Counted from the stretch's first letter, positions 1 through 11,338 are shown. The stretch: 64,000 nucleotides of DNA from Apodemus sylvaticus (GCF_947179515.1 NC_067480.1:13528201-13592200); one strand, 5' to 3'. Notes: generated from the letters alone by a model not told the origin. A program made the numbers and translations.

Positions 1-179
1 GTCCATCATAAATGTCAGCCTTTTATTTGAATTTTCTCCTTAGTCTGCATCTTTGTTAAAACACTGGAATTTTTTTTTTAATAAATGAGCTTTCTGAATT
101 ATATGCATACATGCATATATAAACACATTTTTATTTCTTTTTCTTTTTGTTTTAATCATAGAACATATTTATTAATAAT
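1..179. other. AT-rich sequence, no feature recognised
   Basis: T-rich and AT-rich sequence with several homopolymer runs precedes the tandem array. I see no repeat family, coding potential or signal here. Confidence 0.5.
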
Positions 180-624
180 TGAAATATATTGAAAAATGTT
201 AAAATTGAAGATTATCGTGGAAAATTATACAGATAAAATGGTAGGCATAAAAACATTTCTAAATTAATTGAAAGAGGAATTACAAATATTTTCTGACAAA
301 ATTGAAGCTTTACATTGAAAATATTTCTGACAAAATGAAGAAATATACAGAAAAATGTGTTATATTTAATATTTTCCGAGAAAATAATGCAATTAAGTTG
401 GTTGATTTGAAAAGTTTCTAGAATAATTGAAAGAGGAATTTTAACCATTTTATGACAAAATTGAAGATTCATGTGGAAAATTTTCTGATAAAATTGAAGA
501 ACTATACAGAAAAACATGTAAAAATTGAAGTTATCTATGAAAAATTATACAAATAAAATGGTAGATATAAAAATATTACTAAATTAAATGAAAGAGGAAT
601 TACAAATCTTTCTGATAAAACCGA

Positions 625-673
<49 letters not shown>

Positions 674-772
674 TGTGTGTGTTCTATTGACTATTTGCAG
701 AAGAAATAGTACAACTAAATTGGTTGACATAAACACATTTATAAATGTACTAAATAAGGAAAGATATTAAAA
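180..772 (+). repeat. AT-rich tandem array, unit about 160 bp
   Basis: A degenerate tandem repeat. The landmark AATTGAAAGAGGAATT or a close variant recurs near 261, 417 and 578, giving a period of about 156-161 bp. Each unit also carries phrases such as AAAATTGAAGATT and AAAATTATACAGATAAAATGG. A last partial unit lies after the TG microsatellite at 632-682. The reverse complement of the same unit forms the larger array at 9795-11030. It resembles murid satellite-like interspersed repeats (a MurSatRep-type name is possible), but I cannot confirm the name. It has no coding capacity. Confidence 0.75.
632..682. repeat. (TG)n microsatellite
   Basis: About 51 bp of TG dinucleotide with one TA interruption near 666. 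It lies inside the last unit of the AT-rich tandem array, so it expanded after that array formed. The short frame encoding repeated Cys-Val is a repeat artefact. Confidence 0.95.
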
Positions 773-775
773 GCA

Positions 776-1092
776 GTAAGAGAAAAATATCAAGTAACAT
801 ATCAAGGCAGGCATATGAGAATTACTCTAGACTTCTTGTGAGAGACTATGAAAACCAGAAGATCATGGGCGGATGCCATACAGACCCTTAGGGAACACAA
901 ATACAAACCCAGACAATATACCCAGAAAAAGTCTCAATTATCATAGATGGAGAAACCAAGGTATTCCAATGCAAAAACAAATTTACATAATATCTTTATA
1001 CAAATCTAGCCCTCCAAAGGATAATGAATGGAAAATACCAACAAAAAGAGGGAAACTGCACACTAGAAAAAGGAAAAAATTGATCATCTTTT
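776..1092 (+). pseudogene. L1 ORF1 C-terminal remnant
   Basis: Translation gives pieces typical of the C-terminal domain of L1 ORF1p, the RNA-binding nucleic-acid chaperone: a KAVREKYQVTYQGRHMRI-like start, then IQTLREHKYKPRQ and a late PSKG-like segment. The frame shifts at least twice, and stop codons interrupt it (for example after DFL). The coiled-coil and RRM-bearing upstream part is absent. It is non-functional. Confidence 0.75.
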
Positions 1093-1139
1093 AACAAAAC
1101 ATAAAGAAGAGAGACACACAAACATAACTCCACCTCTAA

Positions 1140-1845
1140 TAACAAAAGTAACAGGAAGCAACAATCACTTCTCTTTAATATCTGTTAATATCAATGGACT
1201 CAATTCTTCAATAAAAAAGACATAGACTAACAGACTGGATAGATAAGCAGGACCCAACATTTTGCTGCATATGGGATACTCACCTCAGGCACAAAGACAG
1301 ACACTACCTCAGAGTTAAAGGCTGGAGAACAATTTTCCAAGCAAATGGTTCCAAGAATCAAGCTGGTGTAGCCATTCTAATATCAAATAAAATTGACTTT
1401 AAACCTAAAATAATCAAGAAAGATAAGGAAAAACACTTCATATTCATGAAAGGGAAAAATCTACTAAGATGAGCTCTCAATTCTGAACATATATTCTCCA
1501 AATACAAGAGCAACCACATTCATGAAAGAAACTTTACTAAAGCTCAAAGCACATATAATAATGGAAGACTTCAACACCCTACTCATATCAATGGACAGAT
1601 CAGGGAAACACAAATTAAACAGAGAAACAGTGAAACCAACAGAAGTTATAAACCAAATGGATTTGACAGATATCTATAGAACATTTTATTCTAAAACAAA
1701 AGAATATACCTTATTCTCAGCACCTCATAGTACCTTCTCCAAAACTGACCATATATTTGGTCACAAAACAGACCTCAGCAGATATAAGAAAACTGAAATA
1801 ATTCCTTGCACCCTATCAGATCACCACGGACTAAGGCAATAAAAA
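1140..1845 (+). pseudogene. L1 ORF2 endonuclease-domain remnant
   Basis: This is an APE-like endonuclease domain of L1 ORF2p, which nicks target DNA to prime reverse transcription. ISVNINGLNSS marks the N-terminus of the domain. The catalytic box usually read as QETH is WDTH here (near 1270-1282), so the catalytic Glu appears replaced by Asp. DFNTLLISMDRS and, at the end, SDHHGL retain the late Asp/Asn/His motif region. Frameshifts split the domain, and only the second half (1522-1842) is one open stretch. It is dead as an enzyme. Confidence 0.8.
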
Positions 1846-1910
1846 CAAAAGCAACGGAAAGCCCACATACACATGGAAAGTGAACAACATTCTACTCAAT
1901 AATAACTTGG

Positions 1911-2868
1911 TCAAGGAAGAAATCTAGAAACTAAAGACATTTTAGAATTTAATGGAAATAAAGGCACAGCATACCCAGACTTACAGGACACAAAGAAAGC
2001 AATGCTAAGAGGAAAACTAATAGCTCTGAGTGCCTCCAAATAGAAACTGGAAGGACCATTCACTAAGAGCTTGACAGCACAGCTGAAGGCTCTAGAAAAA
2101 AAAAAGAAGAAGCAAATACACGCAAGAGGTATAGATGGCAGGAAATAATCAAATTCAGGGCTGAAATCAACCAAGCAAAACCAAAAAGAATTATACAAAG
2201 AATCAACCAAACCAGGATCTGGTTCTTTGAAAAAAAAAAAAAAAAGATTAGATATCCTCAAAATCAGAAAGGAAAAGGTAGACATAACAACAGATAGTAA
2301 GGAAATTCAAAAAAACATCAGATCCTACTACAAAAGCCTATACTCAACAAAAGTGGAAAATCTAGAGGACATGATGGAAGTATTTTCTAGACAGATGCCA
2401 GGTACCAAATTTAAATAAGGATCAGACAAATGGTCTAAACAATCCCATAACCCCTAAAGAAATATAAGCAGGCATTAATAATCTCCCAACCCAAAAAAGA
2501 CCAGGAACAGATGGGTTCAATGCAGAGTTCTATCAGACCTTCAAAGAAGACCTAATAATAATACTCTTCAAACTATTTCACAAAATAGACACAGACTGAA
2601 CACTACTCAATTCGTTTAATGAAGCCACAATTACCTAAACTACACAAAGACTGAACAAAGAAAGAGAACTTTAAACCAATTTACCTTATGAATATTGATG
2701 TAAGACTACTCAACAAAATTCTTGCCAACCGAATCCAAGAACACATTAAAATGATCATCCACCATGATCAAGTAGGCTTCATTCCAGGGATGCAAAGATT
2801 GTTCAATATACAGAAATCCATCAATGTAACCCGCTATATAAACAAACTCAAAGAAAAAAATGTGATCA
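1911..2868 (+). pseudogene. L1 ORF2 linker and N-terminal RT remnant
   Basis: Sense-strand fragments match the region between EN and RT and the first RT blocks, for example RLLNKILANRIQEHIKMIIHH followed by a QVGFIPGMQ-like block (2688-2830). An A-run at 2228-2244 is an expansion inside the element. Homology stops near 2868, just before the SLDAEKAFD motif A seen in other copies in the window. Several nonsense and frameshift mutations are present. Confidence 0.75.
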
Positions 2869-3259
2869 TTTATAATTATCATTTATAACTATCATTATAA
2901 AATTATAAATAAATCATTTCCAAGCTCACAGTATTATTTTAGGTGTTTATTTTTAATATAAATCACCAATGTTCTCAATTTCCCTCTAAGCACTGCAGCA
3001 GTTGAATCTCCCAAAATTAGATAAATTTTCTTTTTATTTACATAAAATTTAAAATAATTTGGCTTTCTCTCAAGGAATGTGTTTTTTTGACATTTTGTTT
3101 AATAGCCAAATATATTGATTATTTTCAAATATAATTTTATTTACTTCTAGTTTAATTCTCTTATTCTTTGAGAAGATATTATAATAATTAATAATTTTAA
3201 GTTACAGTTCTTTTTTATCTCCTTTATAGGAAACCAAATAGTACAATAATAATAATAAT

Positions 3260-3299
<40 letters not shown>

Positions 3300-4299
3300 T
3301 TTTCCTTTCCAATGTTTTTTCTTCTGAGGTTTCAATCCTCAATTTCTGCCTCCTTTCAAAGGGTGGATTTAAATCTTAGAATTCTACTCATAGTAAGACA
3401 CCTCCGAATCTAACATTTATTTATTGTTGATTATTTGCTATAGTATAGATCAATAGATAGCTACTTTAGTAATAAGGTAATAATTTTTCAGGCATTTGGT
3501 ATATTTTTAGGGCTTCCTACTAGAGTTTTTATTGATTTTTAATTTCATTCTCCTTTTCTTGCCTGAGAATGTATTTTATGTACTTCATGATCCTAAATTC
3601 CCAAAGATAATGTTATACAGTCTGGATTGAGTGAAACAACTGAAATTCAGGTGCTTTGGGGTAAATATTATATAAAATATTATTTACATTAAGTTGATAG
3701 TGTTATTTTACTTGACAGTATTAATACGGGTTGAATGGATGGTTTAGACATAAAACTACAAGAAAAAATAAATCTTAAATTTAGGGATCTGATACATGAT
3801 GAAGGATTTTCAAATTCAATATAAGGTATTTCTACTCCATGCCAACCACTGCCATTAAATACTTTATGAATTCTATAACAGTAGAGAAAAAGCTAACATT
3901 AGAAATGTTTGATGTTCGTTATTTTAAGGGTTATATAAACCAATTAAAACTATAAACTAAATAAATGACAAATAACATGTTAACAGGGCAGTTTCATATG
4001 GCAGCAAGTGTAAGAAGTTTGAATGCATGCAGGCTATTTTGAGTGGTACTTGGCATGCCAACCATAGGACTGTTTCCAATAGGAAGAATATTAGTTTTCA
4101 TACATACTATAAATTTTGCTCCTTGATATTTATCCTGGAGAAATTCAGGTCTGTGCCTGGGCCACATGGCCTATTGATGAAGTAATACATATCTAACAAC
4201 CGTCCATTTGGGAGACAAGCAGATTTCTGCCCTGCCTTCAATTGGAACTCGTTTTAATATCTCTTCACTTCACACATGAATTTCAATAGGTTAAAAAGA
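2869..4299. other. Non-coding stretch, no recognised element except a microsatellite
   Basis: AT-rich sequence with no recognisable transposon or coding potential apart from the microsatellite at 3243-3298. Short frames are random. Confidence 0.5.
3243..3298. repeat. (AAT)n then (AT)n compound microsatellite
   Basis: About 22 bp of AAT triplets run directly into about 34 bp of AT dinucleotides. Probably length-polymorphic. Confidence 0.95.
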
Positions 4300-5262
4300 G
4301 ACCTAGGATGGGAAGGAGGCCCCAGTGTGGCTATAGGGATGACTCTAGCTGAAACTCATAGCAGAGTGTGTGGGGGGTGGCGGTGGGGGTGGGGATATGG
4401 ATCCAGAAAAGGACACGTTCTGTAGCCAGGTGGGACTCCCAGTGGAGGGATAAGGTTACCAACCCACGCACAAAACCTTTGAACTTAAATATCCTGTTTA
4501 CAAGAAATGCCAGATAAAGATGGAAAGTCAGACCAGAGATGGACGGAATGGACAGCCAATAACCAACGCACACTGAAACCTATCCCATGGACAAGCACTC
4601 TCCCTGACACAATGATAGTCTGTTATGCTTGCAGATAGGATCTTAGCATAACTGTCCTCTAGAGGCTCCAGCCAGAAGCTGACCAAAACAGATGAGGAGA
4701 CCCAAAACCAAACATTAGATGTAGATTGGGAAGACTTAAGGAAGAGTCAGGGGGAGAGGGAAGGATTGAGGGACCTGAGGACGATAAGGACTACACAGCA
4801 AGATCAACACAGGTAACTAACCTGGACCCATGTGGGCCACCAGAGAGTTAGCTACCAACCAAAGAGCGATCATGGACTGGATCTCGGCCTCCTGCACATA
4901 CGAAACAAATGTGCAGCTTGGTCTTCATGGATGTACCCAACGACTGGAACAGGGGCTGTTCCTGAATCTGTTGCCATTCTGTGGATCCTGTCCCCTTAGC
5001 TGGGCTGTCTTATCTGGCCCCAGTGAAAAAGGATGCATTTAGACTTGTAGTAAATGATGTATGGTTGTCCAGGAGTGGGGAATGGGGATGGATGTTATGG
5101 AGTGATACCCTGGGGGAGCCCCCTTATCAGAGGAGAAAGGGAAGAGAAATGAGAAGAGGAACTGCAAGAGGAGGGGACTGAGAGTAAGGGGGCTGATATT
5201 GGGATGTAAGTGAATAAATAAATGTATTATTTTTAAAAAAGCAAAAATAAAACACAATTTTA
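4300..5262 (+). mobile_element. Lx-type L1 3' UTR fragment
   Basis: About 0.95 kb resembles the 3' UTR of old murid L1 (Lx group). Landmarks are GCCAGGTGGGACTCCCAGTG (4427-4446), an ACCAACCCAC..AAAACCTTTGA block, TGTTATGCTTGCAGATAGGA (4621-4640), a GGACCCATGTGGGCCACCAGA block, and a G-rich segment ending in GAATAAATAAATG with an A-rich tail near 5230-5262. Sense orientation is set by the tail. No ORF2 is attached upstream. The 5' boundary is approximate and the family name is from memory. Confidence 0.6.
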
Positions 5263-5302
5263 AAACAGTAGTTGTAACTGGTCTTGGGTTCATTTATTGA
5301 TT

Positions 5303-5385
5303 AATTCCAGCACTTTAGAGGCAGTGGCAGAATTCCTGTTTCAAGGCCAACCTGGTCTACATAGTGAATTTCTCACCTGCCAGTG
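5303..5385 (+). mobile_element. Old B1-like SINE remnant
   Basis: ATTCCAGCACTTTAGAGGCA followed by TCAAGGCCAACCTGGTCTAC and CATAGTGAATTTC matches the left and middle of a B1 (7SL-derived) SINE in sense orientation. The B box and tail are eroded and no poly(A) remains. Confidence 0.6.
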
Positions 5386-6700
5386 ATTGATAAATGATAC
5401 ACTTTCTAAAATATATGGCACTTTAGTTTCCAAACATACAGTTACACTAATTCCAAAATGTTTCAAATCTTGAATTGTGATTCAGATTGCTAATAGACCA
5501 CTGACTGAAGTGTTTTGAGATTAACAAGAATTTGCATAAAAATATTTTTTCTAACGAAAATAAAGACACTTAAAATATCTCCATATTTATTCATTCAAAA
5601 TATTCTTCAGCATTTATATAGCATACTGTATGCAAAATAGAATATACCTTGTTATTGAGAAGGAGAACATTAATAAATATATTTATACAATGTCAAAGAT
5701 ACTTGTGTGGATAACAGTAGATTCAAGTGAAGTAAAAGCAAGTTCCAACACAGTACAGTATATTTTATAAGATCAGGATTGATTTTCTTCAAAAGGACAT
5801 AAAGAAACTAAAGACACTGCTATAATATTATCTGGACAAAGAGCATTCCAGCAGAGGGATCAGTAGTGCAGCAGGTCTGTGGAGAAATTATGGTTGAGTG
5901 GGCCAGGCACAAGGTCCTACAATTGACAGGAGGCAGTCAGGTCTGAGAGTCATGGGCAGTGTATTCAAACGAGAAGGTGGGCCAGTGCTAAAGTGTCTTT
6001 CAGGCAGAGTGCTTTGTGAGACTTTGTTTTGTTTTCCTATATATTCTCTGTGTGAGCTGAAAAGTCCAGGAAGATGAATGAATGGTTGAACTAAAATCTT
6101 AAAATATGGATTTAAAACGCATACAGATTCTACTTTCACATTACTGATGTAAAGAAATGATCATCCCAGATTTTGAGCCCTTGGACATCAGGCAGAAATA
6201 AAAGAGAATCAGCAGTTATACTTTTTATTCCAGTATACTTTTTTATACTTTTTATTGTTAGTTTCTTTATCTATTGGTTCAATGACATAAATGATAACAA
6301 AGAAAGAAAACTAAAGTATTTGAAGCTAAATGAAAGTATAAACTTTCATTAAGCAGTTATGAAGCCCTAAAATCTTATTTAGGTTAAATATGTAGCACAC
6401 GTAAATATTTTATGCTGTGTTATCATTCACCATCACTCGAACATTTTTTGTACTTTTGTAGTATACTACAAATACAGAATATACAGAATAATAATATCTA
6501 GAATATGTGAATGCTTATTATGCTTATTATAGCCAACAAATTCTCATTTGAAACAATCATAAATGACAGATCTTCCCAAGTGTAATTAATTATCCATTGT
6601 AACTCTCTGACTAGGATTTCACTAAAAATAATATGTTTTTGACTATATTATATATATATATTTCACTCATCAAATGACTTAACAATTTCCCTCCTATATC
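5386..6700. other. Non-coding stretch, nothing recognised
   Basis: AT-rich sequence with no transposon, SINE or coding signal that I can support. Short frames (for example 5888-6139 on the minus strand) show no motif. Confidence 0.5.
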
Positions 6701-6708
6701 TTTTAAAG

Positions 6709-6885
6709 CAATGGTTTTCAGTCTGTGGGTCATGACTCCTTTGGAGTCACATATCTTATAACCTTCATAACAGATAATTACATTGCTATTCATAACAGTG
6801 GCACACTTACAGTTATAAAGGAGGAACAAAATAACTTTGTATTTGAGAGAGTATCCACAACATAGAGAACTGTATAGAAGGGTGA
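6709..6885 (+). mobile_element. URR1-type hAT DNA transposon, left part
   Basis: It starts at a terminal inverted repeat CAATGGTTTTCA, followed by GTCTGTGGGTCATGACTCCT and the phrase TTACATTGCTATTCATAACAG, as in the non-autonomous rodent hAT element URR1. An 8-bp flank TTTTAAAG (6701-6708) matches TGTTAAAA at 11366-11373 at 6 of 8 positions, as expected for an aged hAT target-site duplication. The element is cut at 6885 by a retrotransposed block and resumes at 11339. Confidence 0.8.
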
Positions 6886-7182
6886 ACTTCAAGACTCTGA
6901 AGAAGAAAATGGAAGAAGAACTCAAAAAAATGGAAAAACCTCCCATGCTCATGGATCAGCAAGATTAATATAGTTAAAATGGCCATTTTGCCAAAAGCAA
7001 TATACAGATTCAACGCAATACCCATCAAAATCCCAACACAATTTTTCGTAGAGTTAGAAAGAGCAATTCTCAAATTCATCTAAAATAACAAAAAACCCAG
7101 GATAGCTAAAACTATTCTCAACAACAAAAGAAATTCTGGGGGAATCAGTATCCCTGACCTCAAGCAATACTACAGAGCAATA

Positions 7183-8118
7183 GTGTTAAAAACCGCATGG
7201 TATTGGTACAATGACAGGCAGGCGGATCAATGGAACAGGATTGAAGATCCAGAAATGAACCCACACACCTATGGCCACTTGATCCTCAACAAAGGGGCTG
7301 AAAACATCCAATGGAAAAAAGATAGCCTTTTCAACAAATGGTGCTGGTTCAACTGGAGGTCAGCATGCAGAAGAATGCAAATTGATCCATGCTTGTCCCC
7401 TTGTACTAAGCTCAACTCCAAATGGATCAAGGACCTACACATAAAGGCAGACACTCTGAAGTTAATAGAAAAGAAACTGGGGAAGACCCTTGAGGACATC
7501 GGTACAGGGAGAAAGTTTATGAACAGAACACCAATAGCGTATGCTCTAAGAGCAAGAATTGACAAATGGGACCTCATAAAATTACAACGTTTCTGTAAGG
7601 CAAAGAACACCATCAAAAGGACAAATCAGCAACCAACAAATTGCGAAAAGATCTTCAGCAACCCTACACCAGATAGAGGGCTAATATCCAATATATACAA
7701 GGAACTCAAGAAGTTAGTCCCCAGAAAAACAAATAACCCTATTAAAAAATGGGGTATAGAGTTAAACAAGGAATTCTCACCTGAAGAACTTCGGATGGTG
7801 GAGAAACATCTTAAAAAATTCTCAACTTCATTAGTCATCAGGGAAATGCAAATCAAAACAACCCTGAGATTTCACCTTGCACCAGTCAGAATGGCTAAGA
7901 TTAAAAATTCAGGAGACACCAGGTGTTGGCAAGGATGTGGAGAAAGAGGAACACTCCTCCACTGCTGGTGGGGTTGCAACCACTCTGGAAATCAGTCTGG
8001 AGGTGCCTCAGAAAACTGGACATATCACTTCTGGAAGATCCTGCTACATCACTCCTGGGCATATACCCAGAGGATTCCCCAGCATGTAATAAGGATACAT
8101 GCTCCACTATGTTCATAG
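7183..8118 (+). pseudogene. L1 ORF2 C-terminal remnant (311 codons)
   Basis: An open stretch covering the end of the RT-thumb region and the C-terminal segment of ORF2p. It includes DKWDLIKLQRFCKAK and the cysteine-rich motif CWQGCGERGTLLHCWWGC, which keeps the C-x3-C-x7-H-x4-C spacing of L1 ORF2p. The reading frame shifts shortly after this motif near 7978-7990. No start codon context, EN or RT catalytic core remains, so this is not a functional gene. Confidence 0.85.
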
Positions 8119-8192
8119 CAGCCCTATTTATAATGTCCAGAAGCTGGAAAGAACCCAGGTATCCCTCAACAGAAAAATGGATGTAAAAAAAT

Positions 8193-8195
<3 letters not shown>

Positions 8196-8244
<49 letters not shown>

Positions 8245-8257
8245 CATACATACATAC
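8196..8257. repeat. (TA)n plus (CATA)n microsatellite inside L1
   Basis: About 45 bp of TA and 17 bp of CATA occupy the place where other copies in this window read GTATATCTACACAATGG. The microsatellite therefore arose inside the L1 after insertion. Confidence 0.95.
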
Positions 8258-8645
8258 AAAATGGAGTACTATTCAGCCATTAGAAACAATGAATTCATGA
8301 AATTCTTAGGCAAATGGATGGAGCTGGAGAACATCATACTAAGTGAGGTAACCCAGTCTCAAAAGATCAATCGTGGTATGCACTCACTAATAAGTGGATA
8401 TTAACCCAGAAAAGTGGAATACCCAAATCATAATCCACACATCAAATGAGGTACAAGAGGAAGGGAGGAGTGGCCCCTTGTTCTGGAAAGACTCTGTAGC
8501 AGTGTGGGGCAAAACCAGAACAGAGAAGTCAGAAGGGGTGGGTGGGAGAACAGGGGATGGAAAGGGGGATTATGGGGCTTTTGGACAGTGGGGGGGCCAG
8601 AAAAGGGGAAATCTCTTGAAATGTAAATAAAAAATATATCGAACA

Positions 8646-9355
8646 AATTTTAAAACAAGGAGACAAGCAGAAAAAAAGAAGTACTTCCTCATTTATTTAC
8701 TATAATGATTATAAATAAAAGCAAAGCTATCTGGTATATAGCTCAATGATAACTCATAGTTGCAGCATAGAACATAAAGTTCATGCATATAGTTGCAGCA
8801 GGAAGTTACAGTGTGATAACATGAATTTGAAACTACTCTGATCCACACAGGGGAAAAATGTTTCAATAATATCTGATCCTTATTAAATAGGAAGAACCAG
8901 AATTTATTTTACCTTCCAAAATTTGGTTTGGAGCATGCAAATTATTTCATGTGTTTGTCAATATGCTTCCATCATCTTTTTCATTGTGTTCCTTCCTTTT
9001 TAATGATGAAGATAAAGCTTTAAATATCTAAAAAAAAAAAAAAGACAAATTGATCAGTGAAATTTTCTGTGAATGCTTTGCTATTGTTCTTCAGCACTGA
9101 TATGATTGTGCGGCTGATGTAAAGAAATTCAATAAGGAAGTGGCCAGGACTGGAATAGTGAGGCAGTGGTCTGAGGGGATTGACTGTGTTTAACCCGTGC
9201 ATGAGTGAGACCAGATTTTTGCTTTTATAGGTCCCCCAGAATGAAGAAAATTGATTCTGTCTAAAAAGATACAAAGTTAGATCAATGCTCTGTCAGTTCT
9301 GATGAAAATATTCTACACTTGAAAGTTTTAAGAAATTCATATTTTGTTTCTGTTC
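8646..9355. other. Non-L1 segment of the inserted block (candidate 3'-transduced DNA)
   Basis: AT-rich sequence with no recognised family lies directly after the L1 3' end and inside the duplication-bounded block 6886-11328. I infer that it was carried as part of an L1 read-through transcript. Confidence 0.5.
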
Positions 9356-9788
9356 TTTTTTATTGGATGTATTCTTTATTTACATTTCAAATGAGTTCCC
9401 CTTTCCTGCCCCCTTCGAATGTCCCATGGGCCATCTCCCCTCTCCCTGTTTTCCAGTTAACCCCCTCCCACCTCCCTGTCCTGGTATTCCCCTACACTGC
9501 TGCATTAAGCCTTTCCAGGACCAGGGGCCTCTCCTCCCTCTGATGTCCAACAAGGCCATCCTCTGCTGCCTATGCACCTGGAGCCATGAGTAACACCGTG
9601 TGTACTCTCTGGTTGATGTTTTTGTCTCTGGGAGCTCTGGGAGGCACATATCATTGTTCCTCCTATGGCGCTGCAAATCTCTTCAGCTCCTTTCTCTAGC
9701 TCCCCCATTGGGGACCCTGTGCTCAGTTCAATGGCTGGCTTAGAGTGTCCCCCTCTGTATTTGTCATGCACTACCAGAGCCTCTCAAG
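9356..9788 (-). mobile_element. L1 3' UTR fragment, antisense
   Basis: It starts (plus strand) with TTTTATTGGATGTATTCTTT and TTACATTTCAAATG, the complement of an L1 3' end. C-rich 3' UTR sequence follows, with landmarks GATGTCCAACAAGGCCATCC and GGGGACCCTGTGCTCAGTTC. It ends inside the 3' UTR near TCTCAAGTGACAG, so it is strongly 5'-truncated. It sits within the block that interrupts URR1. Confidence 0.85.
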
Positions 9789-9794
9789 TGACAG

Positions 9795-11030
9795 AAATAT
9801 ATAGAATATCTTAAATTTGAAGAATTTGTTGGAAAATAGTAATGGTAAAATGGTAAACATAGAAAATAGTTCTTTCAATTAATTTAGAAATGTTTTTTAT
9901 ATCTACCGATTTATCAGTATGATTTTCCATGGAAATCTTCAGTATTAACTGTTTTTCTATATATTTCTTCAATTTCATCATATTTTCCATGTAAATCTTC
10001 AAATGTACTTTAAGTTAGAAATATTTTTATGCCTAAAATTTATATGTAAAATTTTTTCATTATAATCTTTAATTTTAACATGTTTTGTATATATTTCTTC
10101 AAATTTATCAGAAATATTTCCCAATGCAATCTTTAATTTTGACACTGAATATTTACATTTCTACTTTCAATAAATTTAGTAATGTCTTATATGTCAATTA
10201 TGTGTATAAATTTTCATGAAAATATTCAATTTTAGCATGTATTTCTTCATATTTCTTGAATTTCATCAATTATATTTTACATGTAAATCATTAATTTTAT
10301 CAGGAAATGTTCATACTTACATTCTTAATTAACTTAGAAATATTTTTACCTACAATTTTATCTGTATAATTTTCCATGATAATCTTCAATTTTAACATCA
10401 TTTTCTTTACATTTCTTCAGATATATCATAAATATTTTTCATGTAAATCTTATATCATAAAATATTTATACTTCCTTTTTCAATTAATTTAGCAATATTT
10501 TTATGTTTACTACTTTATCTGTATAATTTTCTATGATAATCTTCAATTTGAAAATGTTATTCTATATATTGCTTCAATTTTATCATAAATATTTTCCATG
10601 TAAATCTTCAATATTTTCAAAATATATTTCTATATCCTTTTTCAATTAAATTAGCAATGCTTTTATGCATGTCATTTTATCTATTTAATTTTTCATAAAA
10701 ATCTTTAATTTTAACATTATTTTTTACATATTTCTTCAATTTTACCAGAAATATAGTCAATATTAATCTTCAAATTTATCAGAAAATATTTATAATTCCT
10801 CTTTCAATTAACTTTATATGGTTTTTTATATCTACCATCTTATCTGCATAATTTTCATAAAAATCTTCAATTTTAACATGTTTTCTATATATTTCTTTAA
10901 TTTTATCAGAAATATTTTCTATTTACCTTCAATTTTATTAGAAAATGTTAATATTTATTCTTTAAATTACTTTAGGAATGTTTTTCAGTCAACCAATTTA
11001 TCCATATTCTTTAACATAATAATCTTTAAG
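9795..11030 (-). repeat. AT-rich tandem array, about 160-bp unit, 7-8 copies
   Basis: Reverse-complement copies of the unit seen at 180-772. The landmark TTTCAATTAATTTAG or a variant recurs near 9873, 10164, 10320, 10475, 10640, 10800 and 10960, a spacing of about 155-163 bp (the first gap is a double unit). TTTTATCTGTATAATTTTC and ATCTTCAATTTTAACAT recur in each unit. It is diverged and non-coding, and lies inside the block inserted in URR1. Confidence 0.8.
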
Positions 11031-11328
11031 GTAGGAGACCACTGGAATCAGTCATGTCTTCCTAAGGCCTCAGTGGGGTCAAGGTGGGGCATTAGTCATG
11101 GAAAGTGGCCTGCTCAATCTGCAACTGTTGCTGCTGACTGTACCCTGAGTTCTCGATGAGACAGTGTGCTGACGTATACTTTAGATTAGATTCTCTGCCA
11201 GGTCACATTGTTTTTCTTCACTGGTTGCTTATCACATCCTGTTTTACTTATCACTGCCAAATGTTTTACCATATAATGGCTAAAGTGAACCTGCATTAAA
11301 TGAGACTTGATCAGAGAAAAAAAAAAAA
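11031..11328 (+). other. 3' end of the inserted block with ATTAAA signal and poly(A)
   Basis: A non-repetitive segment ends with ATTAAA (11295-11300), then 16 nt later an A-run (11317-11329), then the AGAAGGGTGA duplication and the remainder of URR1. This is the structure expected at the polyadenylated 3' end of a retrotransposed RNA. I do not recognise the segment as a known gene. Confidence 0.65.
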
Positions 11329-11338
11329 AGAAGGGTGA

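Larger units (their letters stand above)
773..2868 (+). mobile_element. Old L1 fragment: ORF1 end, inter-ORF, ORF2 EN and start of RT
   Basis: A degenerate L1 in sense orientation. It runs from the C-terminal part of ORF1 through the inter-ORF spacer and the endonuclease domain into the start of the reverse-transcriptase domain. Many stops and frameshifts break the frames. It stops abruptly near 2868, at the point where intact L1 continues into RT motif A, and is followed by AT-rich sequence with no 3' UTR or poly(A). L1 copies normally lose their 5' end, so loss of the 3' half implies a later deletion or rearrangement. Divergence suggests an Lx-age copy. Confidence 0.85.
6886..8645 (+). mobile_element. 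5'-truncated L1 (ORF2 C-terminal half plus 3' UTR)
   Basis: L1 sequence begins abruptly at ACTTCAAGACTCTGAAG inside the RT region of ORF2 and continues to the 3' UTR, ending near AAATGTAAATAAAAAATATATC. It forms the 5' part of a larger inserted block (6886-11328) bounded by AGAAGGGTGA duplications (6876-6885 and 11329-11338). The L1's own poly(A) is very weak (TTTTAAAACAAGG), consistent with read-through to a downstream signal. Several point mutations and a TA microsatellite have accumulated. Confidence 0.88.

Noticed and set aside
588..770. Frame with poly Cys-Val
   Set aside because: It translates a TG microsatellite. The same applies to frames at 3147-3335, 12912-13154, 19743-19925, 22914-23346 and 32723-33139.
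10..1100. CRISPR-like array in the regularly spaced repeats at 180-772 and 9795-11030
   Set aside because: Units of about 160 bp repeat along their whole length with no unique spacers, and the genome is a rodent's.
4331..5293. Protein-coding gene in the GC-richer segment near 4.3-5.3 kb
   Set aside because: The composition and landmarks fit an old L1 3' UTR. Its frames are short and differ in phase.
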